From positions 496,387 to 560,386 of the forward strand of contig WTPW01000197.1 of assembly GCA_009809945.1 (NCBI GenBank): a DNA stretch of 64,000 nucleotides, in the 5' to 3' direction. This stretch comes from Gigaspora margarita (taxonomy: Eukaryota; Glomeromycota; Glomeromycetes; Diversisporales; Gigasporaceae). Below are positions 57,731 to 64,000 of this stretch, in pieces. The notes under the pieces were generated by a model. It made no database searches, had not been told where the DNA came from, and was given only the letters and a program-made list of their open reading frames with translations. How positions within the stretch are numbered: the first letter of the stretch is position 1; each line of letters starts with the position of its first letter. Both the position numbers and the translations under genes were made by a program.

Positions 57731-58686
57731 GTACTAATATTTTTTTCTCTAAAACATAGTACGATTAGAACAGAACTTAGCTAGAATAGGCATAGCATGA
57801 AAGTTAGTATACGATTTTTTTTTTATATATAGTACAAACTTTTTTTTTAAAATAACATAGTACGATTGTTAGGTATTGTGGCCATAGTAGTAGAATAGCA
57901 TGATAGTTGGATTGTAGCACTTGGGTCATAGCATAATAGTTGGGATATAGCACGATAGTTAGAATCAGTTTATGTTGTAAATTGTATTTTTTAAAATAAT
58001 AAATTTGAATTTTTTTTTTTTTAAAATTATAAATTTTGAATATCTTTTTTTTTAAAATAATAAATTTTTAAATATATATGATGACTAATCAAAATTGATT
58101 GCATAATTCACGTGATAACCGATTTGTATCAGTTGTCATGTGAATCTGATTTAAGTTAATAAATAATGCTTGCTTATCTAATAGTAATATTTAACAGCAT
58201 TTATATTGCATAAATATCCTTTAAAAATTGAAAGTATTTAAATAATATTGTGGTTTGTTAATTATATTATTATAGTATTTTATAATATGATAAGAAATTT
58301 ATTGGATAAGATATATTAAAATCACAGACGTTTCTTATTAGAATGATAGTTGTGTAAGATAGTATAGTATAAGATATTAAAATTGAGTATATATAGGTTT
58401 AGATATAGGATACTAGAATTAGACATAGAATTAGACATAGAACTAGACATAGAATTAGATGTAGAATTAAACATATATAGATTATTAAGATTTTGTAAAT
58501 AAATAAAAATAAATATCATCAATAATTCCAATTTAAGTTAATAAATAATGCTTGCTTATCAAAATACTATAAATATCTTTATATTTACTATTACTACTTT
58601 TTATAAATTAAATAAAATTTGAATATATTATAGTAATAACTATTTATAAATTAATAGTATCAAACTAATATTTAATTCTGGAGCAA

Positions 58687-59424
58687 TGCAACAGGTTATA
58701 TGCTAGTATATATAAAGTTTATATTAGCTTTAATATAAACTTTTTAAAATTTTATTCACTTTTTATTAGAACTAATTAACTATATTTTATATATAAGCTT
58801 TAATATTTAATAATTTAAGCCAATTATCAAATATAACAATTTTTTTTTAAAAAAATACTTATTTAAAAAATTTTTTTCAAAAAAAAATACTTTTCTTAAA
58901 ATTTTTTTTAAAAAAAATACTTTTTTTAAAATTTTTTTCAAAAAAAAAATTCTTTTTTCAAAAAAATTTCAAAAAAAATACTTTTTTAAAAAATTTTTTT
59001 TTAAAAAAAATACTTTTTTAAAAAATTTTTTTTTTTTTTTTTTTTTTTATTTGGTTATCCAAATTTTAAATATAACCTATTTAAAATTTATTAATTTTAT
59101 CTACTTTTAATAATATAATATTAAAAGCTTTTATCCACTTTTAAATGTAATCTTTTGACCAATATCCACTTTTCAAATATAATATCTTTGTAAAAAAGTA
59201 ACCTTTTTAGCCAAAATTTCAATATAACCTTTATATATGGGAACCCCCATAGCAAAACAAACTATTGGGCAAAAAATTTTGATTTTGTAATTTTATAAAA
59301 ATTGTATTCCTATTACTCTAATTCTTCAAGAAATTGAGTTTTTAAAAAAATTTTTTTTTTGCCCAATGGTTTGTTTTGCTATAGGGTCCCCATATATTGT
59401 TTGGGGTTCTAATACAACCTGTTG
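58687..59424. mobile_element. 738-bp element with TGCAACAGGTTRTAT ends
   Basis: TGCAACAGGTTATATGCTA and, reversed, TGCAACAGGTTGTATTAGA are the ends. Flanks CTGGAGCA and CTAGAAGA correspond to one CTGGAGAGA in the empty copy near 19553, an imperfect 8-9-bp duplication. Inside, 58840-59050 is an AAAAAATACTTTTTTT-type palindromic tandem repeat. The end motif recurs in the MITE at 44687. Confidence 0.6.
59233..59397. mobile_element. 165-bp MITE, ATATATGGGAACCCCCATAG ends
   Basis: ATATATGGGAACCCCCATAG, then CAAAACAAACTATTGGGCAAAA, pairs with the right end almost base for base over about 45 bases. It is nested near the right end of the 58687-59424 element. Confidence 0.7.
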
Positions 59425-59823
59425 CACTAGAAGATCAGATGTTTCAACATCAGTGCTGCCAAGAATATAGAATTCTTTCCAAATCTCTTCCATCTAGCAT
59501 CTATAGTAGAGTCAAAGATTTAATATTCGTACTTAACTATACAAGAAAATAATAGTAGCAAGAAAATTTAAAGAAAAAGTAAAAAATGCAGAAAAACTTC
59601 AAACCATATACAATATACCAAGTAATAACAAATCTAAATAATAAAAAGTGAGAAAAATGAAGAAAAAACCTATACTAATAATGGAACTAACATATATTTT
59701 CAAAAAAAAAGACAAAAAAGAAAGAAAAGAAACAAAAAAACTAAAAAAGAATTTAATTCTATTTACAAAAGTTAAAAATTATATAATACTGCACAGAGAA
59801 ACACTTCACCAAAGTATTATATG

Positions 59824-60248
59824 TACCATATTTTTGTGTAATAATGCCCATCTGCACGTTATTTTGAGTATATGCGTGTTATTTAGAGTATGCGCATGTG
59901 CGTTATTTTGAGACAATAAGTAATTTTTTTACAAATTCTGGTTTTCTAAATAACACACATGCTGGCTATACTTTGCAATTAAGAACTTTCACTTTAAGTG
60001 AAGTATGCCAAAGTAGAGTAATCCTAGAGATATCAAAATTATCTAAATCATTTGTATAGTAGTATTATCATTATATATAGATGAAACCTACTGGTAAATC
60101 AGAATAGGATTTTATATGATTATTTTATAGAGGTGTGCATATTATTACAGGACGCGCATGAGCATTATTTTGAGGTTATATATAAAATTTTTAGGGGCTA
60201 TGATTTTCTAAATAACGCTTATGAGTGTTATTATGTGAAAATATGGTA
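59824..60248. mobile_element. CpG-depleted relative of the 36931 MITE
   Basis: The ends TACCATATTTTTGTGTA and, reversed, TACCATATTTTCACATA match TACCGTATTTTCGCA with CG changed to CA or TG. Internal GCACGTTATTTTGAG and TTTTCTAAATAACGC words agree. It is about 170 bases longer through extra sequence at 59965-60150. The empty site is visible near 19945. Confidence 0.72.
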
Positions 60249-61172
60249 TATAAAAGAAAACTATGCCTAAAAAAAATTTTAGAAAGAAATTTTTATTCAA
60301 TATTTTTTTCAAAGTACTTCTCATGTATCATTTATTGTTTATTTTGCAGAAGCTGAAAACTGCTTGTGATTTAATTCAAATTAGGTAAATACATTCCTAA
60401 TTTGAATGAAGTAAACATTGTCAATCTTTTGAAGGGGGTAAGCTAATTTCTCTACTTTTTGGTAAAAATTTTGAAAAAGCTAAAGAGAATATCAGAAGTA
60501 CCAAAAATTTGTAAAGAGCATAAGTTTTATGCTTTGTAAAATAATATATTCAACCAAAAGTATGTTTTTGTCTAGACTTCTACAACTTTTTGACAAAAAA
60601 CTTCAGGGTTGTTGCCCTACTATAGTAACAAAGTTTTCTGCCCAGAGAGCCAAACCTACAAGGAGAGTTCTTTTTTATCTCTATTTTAGTTCGTCTCATA
60701 TACAATCTGAAATTTTGTGTCCAAGCGGCTTCTGATAAAGTTTTTGTTATGTATAAATATATTAACTATAAAGTTTTCATATATTGGTAGTTTGAATAGT
60801 TTTGGTCCAAAAGATTATCAAAAAAAGTTCTGAAAAAAAGTATATTAAAATTATCTAAATATTATTGTACTAACTACTACTTTGCATTGCTTTATTTTAT
60901 TTATATTTATGTATTTATAACTAATAAGTTTATCAATTCAATTAAAGAATAATAAACTTAAGATAGTGTTGTACATTTTGGCTATTTATAGCCTTTTTTG
61001 ACTTGTTTATATTCAAAATTTTCCAAATATTCAAGATTGTTCTAAACTTGTTCAGGTTTTAATAATTAATAAATCTATCTAAAAAATATATAAAATATAT
61101 TTTTTTAAGTATAAACATATTTTAGTTAAAATTTAAATAAGTTGTCTTAATAAAATTTTAAGTAATTTTACT

Positions 61173-63628
61173 AGAACCCGAACATTTCTCATATAGGTCA
61201 TAACTGATCTGCATAAATTTAGAAGTTGTTGCTAATCCTAAAATCAAGTAAATTTGCCAAAAGTTGAATTATTATATATAAATTTTATAGTAATTTGCTA
61301 AAAACTAAATTATAACATCTAGATTTATTAAAAATATTTTTGTATTGTAAATGTTGCACATTGCTTTACAATTCTTTTGGATTTAAAATTAATACATGTT
61401 TTAAAATTTATACCAATTGAAATATAACATATGTTAATCTTTACTAAGCTCAATACAATAATATTTGGTGATGATTTGTAAAAAATTCTACTATATTACC
61501 TTAAAAACTTTTACTAATTAAACTTGAAGTGCATAACTTTAACTTGTAGAATCTCAAATTTTATAAAAATATATTAAAAACTCATGAAGATATTAATGTT
61601 TTTGTTAATTTGTATATTTATGTTTTTACAAGTTTTTCTCTAAATTCAAATGCTTCTGGAAGGACCTTCTCAAAATAAAACCTTCAAAATGCTACTAAGT
61701 AAGTTAAAATATAGGCATTCAGCTATTCTTAATTAAAATTTTATCAAAAACAGATTAATATTGGTGAAGATATTTGGATTTTTAATTTTATATCCAGATT
61801 TGGAATTTTCTAAAATTTTTAATTTTGATAAAGATGAAAAAATCATAATATCCTTCTGATTACACAAGTTCAAATAAAACAAGTTACTGCACACTATTCA
61901 AAGTGATAGATACCAAATAAATTTTACTTTCTAAAATTTCAAGTTATTTGGTTTAATTTTTGTTCCTGAATTGCTTTTTTCATTCAAAAATATCAATATT
62001 TCTTTGTAAATCACTTTTTTGTATATGTTTTGAAACATATTTTGATTGTAGATACAAATTTTAATAATAAAATATCAAAAGTTGTCTTATGAAACTAATG
62101 TTTTTTAATAAAATTTCATGTAAATTATATTGTTAGCTTTTTTTGTAAAAAACATATATATTTTTTGAAAATTACTTTTTATATATGTTTTGAATCGTCA
62201 AAAAATTTTATTAATAAAATAGTCAAAGTCGTCTTATGAAACTCATATTTTTTTGGCTCATTCTACAATTTTTTTAGTAACTCAAAGTTTATTATCTTAA
62301 TAAAATTTTGTGTAAATCAAGTTGTTAGCATTTTTTATTAGAAAATATATATATTTTTTTGAAAATGTTTTGAAACATATTATGATTGTAACAAAAAATT
62401 TTATTAAAGTTTTTCTAGCAATTATTTTTAAAAAATTTTACTAAGCTAACTAAAAAAAATTATAACAAGACATGAAAAGCATATATTCAACTTGTAGAAT
62501 TTCAAATTTTATAAAAAAATATTGAAACTCATGAAGATATTAACGTTTTTGTTAATTCAAATATTTAAGAACCCTGGACATCTCTCATATAGGTCATAAC
62601 TGGATTTTGGCCAATTTTGATTTAATTTGCTAAAAATGACAAAATCTATTTACTTTAATAACTTCTAATTCAGTAATTAGAATTGAATAAACTTTTTTTT
62701 TTTTGTTAGATATGCCTCACTGAGAACTTTATTTTAAAAAAAGTTCATTCAAATTGGACTACTAAATGCCAAGATAATTGCCAAAAACTGTTTTTTGCTT
62801 TTCAAATTTTAGGTGTTTTTGCTAAAAAATTTCAAGTATGATCTCTATACTAGATACCCGGAGTTCTAATATCTACATTTTTACAAGTTTTTCTCTAAAT
62901 TTCAAATACTTCTAGAAAGACTTTCTCAAAATGAAACCTTCAAAAAGCTACTAAGTAAGTTAAAAGATATGGTATTCAGCTATTTTCAGTTAAAATTTTA
63001 TTAAAAATGGTTTAATATTGCCAAAGATACTTTGATTTTTAATTTTATTTCCAGATTCAAGATTTTCTAAAATTTTTAATTTTGATGAAGACAGAAAAAT
63101 CATAGTACCCACTCTGATTTTTACAAGTTCAAATAAAACAAGTTACTGCATACTATTAAAAGTAATAGATAACTAAATAAAATTTTACTTTCTGAAATTT
63201 CAAGTTATTTGGTTTAATTTTTGTTGTAGAATAGCTTTTTTCATTCGAAAACATTAATATTTTTTTGTAAATCACTTTTTTGTATACATTTTGAAATGTA
63301 TTTTGATTGAAGCAAATTTTAATAATAAAATATCAAAAGTTATTTTATAAACTAATGTTTTTTTGACTCATTTTACAATTTTTGTTAGTAATTCAAAGTT
63401 GATTGTCTTAATGAAATTTTATATAAATAGTGTTATCAGCTTTTTTATTTATCCTTTCCAAAAAAATAAATTATAATAAGATAAAAATCAAACCATTTTG
63501 CCAAAACTAAACATGTGACTATTATCTGAATTGACTTTAATTTGCTAAAATTTAAATTTGGACCTTTAACCAAATTTGGACCAATTTGCTAAAAAAATAT
63601 AACCAATATCAGAGATGTTTGGAGTTTT
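61173..63628. mobile_element. 2.46-kb AGAACCC-family element, nested
   Basis: It starts AGAACCCGAACATTTCTCAT and ends AGAGATGTTTGGAGTTTT, with ATTTTACT (61165-61172) and ATTTTATT (63629-63636) outside, 7 of 8 identical. Most of the interior is a tandem duplication of a 948-base unit: CTTGTAGAATYTCAAATTTT at 61543 and 62491. No coding capacity. Confidence 0.6.
62568..62867. mobile_element. 300-bp AGAACCC-family MITE inside its larger relative
   Basis: AGAACCCTGGACATCTC and, reversed, AGAACTCCGGGTATCTAG are the ends. AATATTTA / AATATCTA flank it. The spacing of landmarks across it in the two 948-base units differs by 307, equal to the element plus its duplication within a base. Confidence 0.8.
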
Positions 63629-63706
63629 ATTTTATTTTATTTAATTATCCAAAATTGTCCAAAATTGTTCAAATTCATTGTTCAAAACTATTGTGTAACA
63701 ACACTG

Positions 63707-64000
63707 CTTAAGGTATATAGATTGCTTTTTTTTTTCTTTTTTTTTTTTAAGGTGAGGTCATGCCTCTGGTCTTTATTGAATGTTATTGATCATTACAACA
63801 TAGCTGTACAATCTTTTATACTATCTACTTAAGCACCGAGACTTGGACTAATTTAACTATGACCTAAACCTACCAGAACCTTCTATATTTCCATTTATAT
63901 GGCTGACCTGGATTTGTCCAACCAACAATTAGTATTCACATGTCCGCCACTTTACCTATACTACATCACGAAATATATTAAGTAGATTTATATCGATTTA
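63707..64000. other. Unassigned right edge
   Basis: After a T-run (63727-63749) the sequence is less AT-rich (GGTGAGGTCATGCCTCTGGT, CCACTTTACCTATACTACAT). It could be the 3' part of a transcribed region or another element, but no frame or family is recognisable before the window ends. Confidence 0.3.

Larger units (their letters stand above)
56159..58654. mobile_element. 2.5-kb insertion with a minisatellite
   Basis: The insertion is defined by comparison with the uninterrupted copy near 19527-19550. The left edge reads TAACAGAACCC; the right edge near AGTATCAAACTAATATTT is approximate. About ten units of 90-120 bases (56440-57960) contain TTCTTTTCTTTAGAATGAAC, ATAGTACGATTGTTAGAATA and a T-run. 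Also inside are a MITE (56551-56968), a T homopolymer (about 57687-57727) and a 12-base ATAGAATTAGAC repeat (58395-58470). Confidence 0.5.
55847..60827. repeat. Second copy of the 19390-20535 repeat, heavily interrupted
   Basis: Matching blocks: 55847-55934, 56127-56158, about 58655-58686, 59425-59823 and 60249-60827. Insertions between them are about 190 bases (55935-56126), 2.5 kb (56159 to about 58654), 740 bases (58687-59424) and 425 bases (59824-60248). This copy has TG/CA where 19390-20535 keeps CG, e.g. TTTGCAG for TTCGCAAG and CTTGTGATTTAATTCAAA for CTCGTGACTTGATTCGAA. Confidence 0.7.
60964..63706. mobile_element. 2.7-kb hAT-like element
   Basis: The ends TAGTGTTGTACATTTTGGC and, reversed, CAGTGTTGTTACACAATAG resemble those of 48982-52673 and share GGACAATTTTGG-type sub-ends. 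Flanks CTTAAGAT and CTTAAGGT suggest an 8-bp duplication, 7 of 8 identical, if one base is lost at the left. No transposase. Confidence 0.65.

Overview
The window looks like nuclear DNA from an arbuscular mycorrhizal fungus of the Rhizophagus/Glomus type. The reasons are strong AT-richness, short AT-rich GT-AG introns, a decayed Sel1-repeat plus protein-kinase locus with the 'EWIPFERLNNI ... GQGGFGPVFSATW' signature familiar from the expanded kinase families of these fungi, a LINE with RNase H and a CCHC-like tail, and dense layers of terminal-inverted-repeat (TIR) elements. The species call is an inference. No rRNA, tRNA or CRISPR array was recognised.

Layout. 1-1.08 kb: a secreted, cysteine-rich STIG1-like gene on the minus strand, built of one-module exons and running off the left edge. 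1.1-18 kb: gene-free, with many MITEs, including a TA-flanked CAGTGAAACC element, a hAT-like element with an 8-bp duplication, a cluster of AGGCCACGC elements, a 1.16-kb CCGAAAC-rich hAT-like element and a 1-kb foldback. 18-28.6 kb: CpG-poor decayed repeats with one LTR-retrotransposon fossil. 28.6-31.7 kb: a much fresher pogo/Tigger transposon with a three-exon transposase. 32.8-35.5 kb: the broken Sel1/kinase locus with a minisatellite between its halves. 36.9-45.7 kb: further TIR elements, including a nested set holding a second diverged foldback. 45.7-53.6 kb: a decayed LINE split by a 3.7-kb hAT-like element that carries a satellite of palindromic 325-bp units. 54-64 kb: CpG-poor nested elements, including a second, interrupted copy of the 19.4-20.5 kb segment and a hAT-like element at the right.

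Only two loci look like host genes: the cysteine-rich secreted protein, which looks functional as far as it is visible, and the kinase/Sel1 locus, which is a pseudogene. The pogo transposase is nearly intact. The rest is mobile-element sequence of several ages. Old layers have lost CpG (CG to TG/CA) and recent insertions keep it, as expected if repeats are cytosine-methylated. Because several segments occur twice, once empty and once interrupted, insertions and target-site duplications can be read directly from the window.
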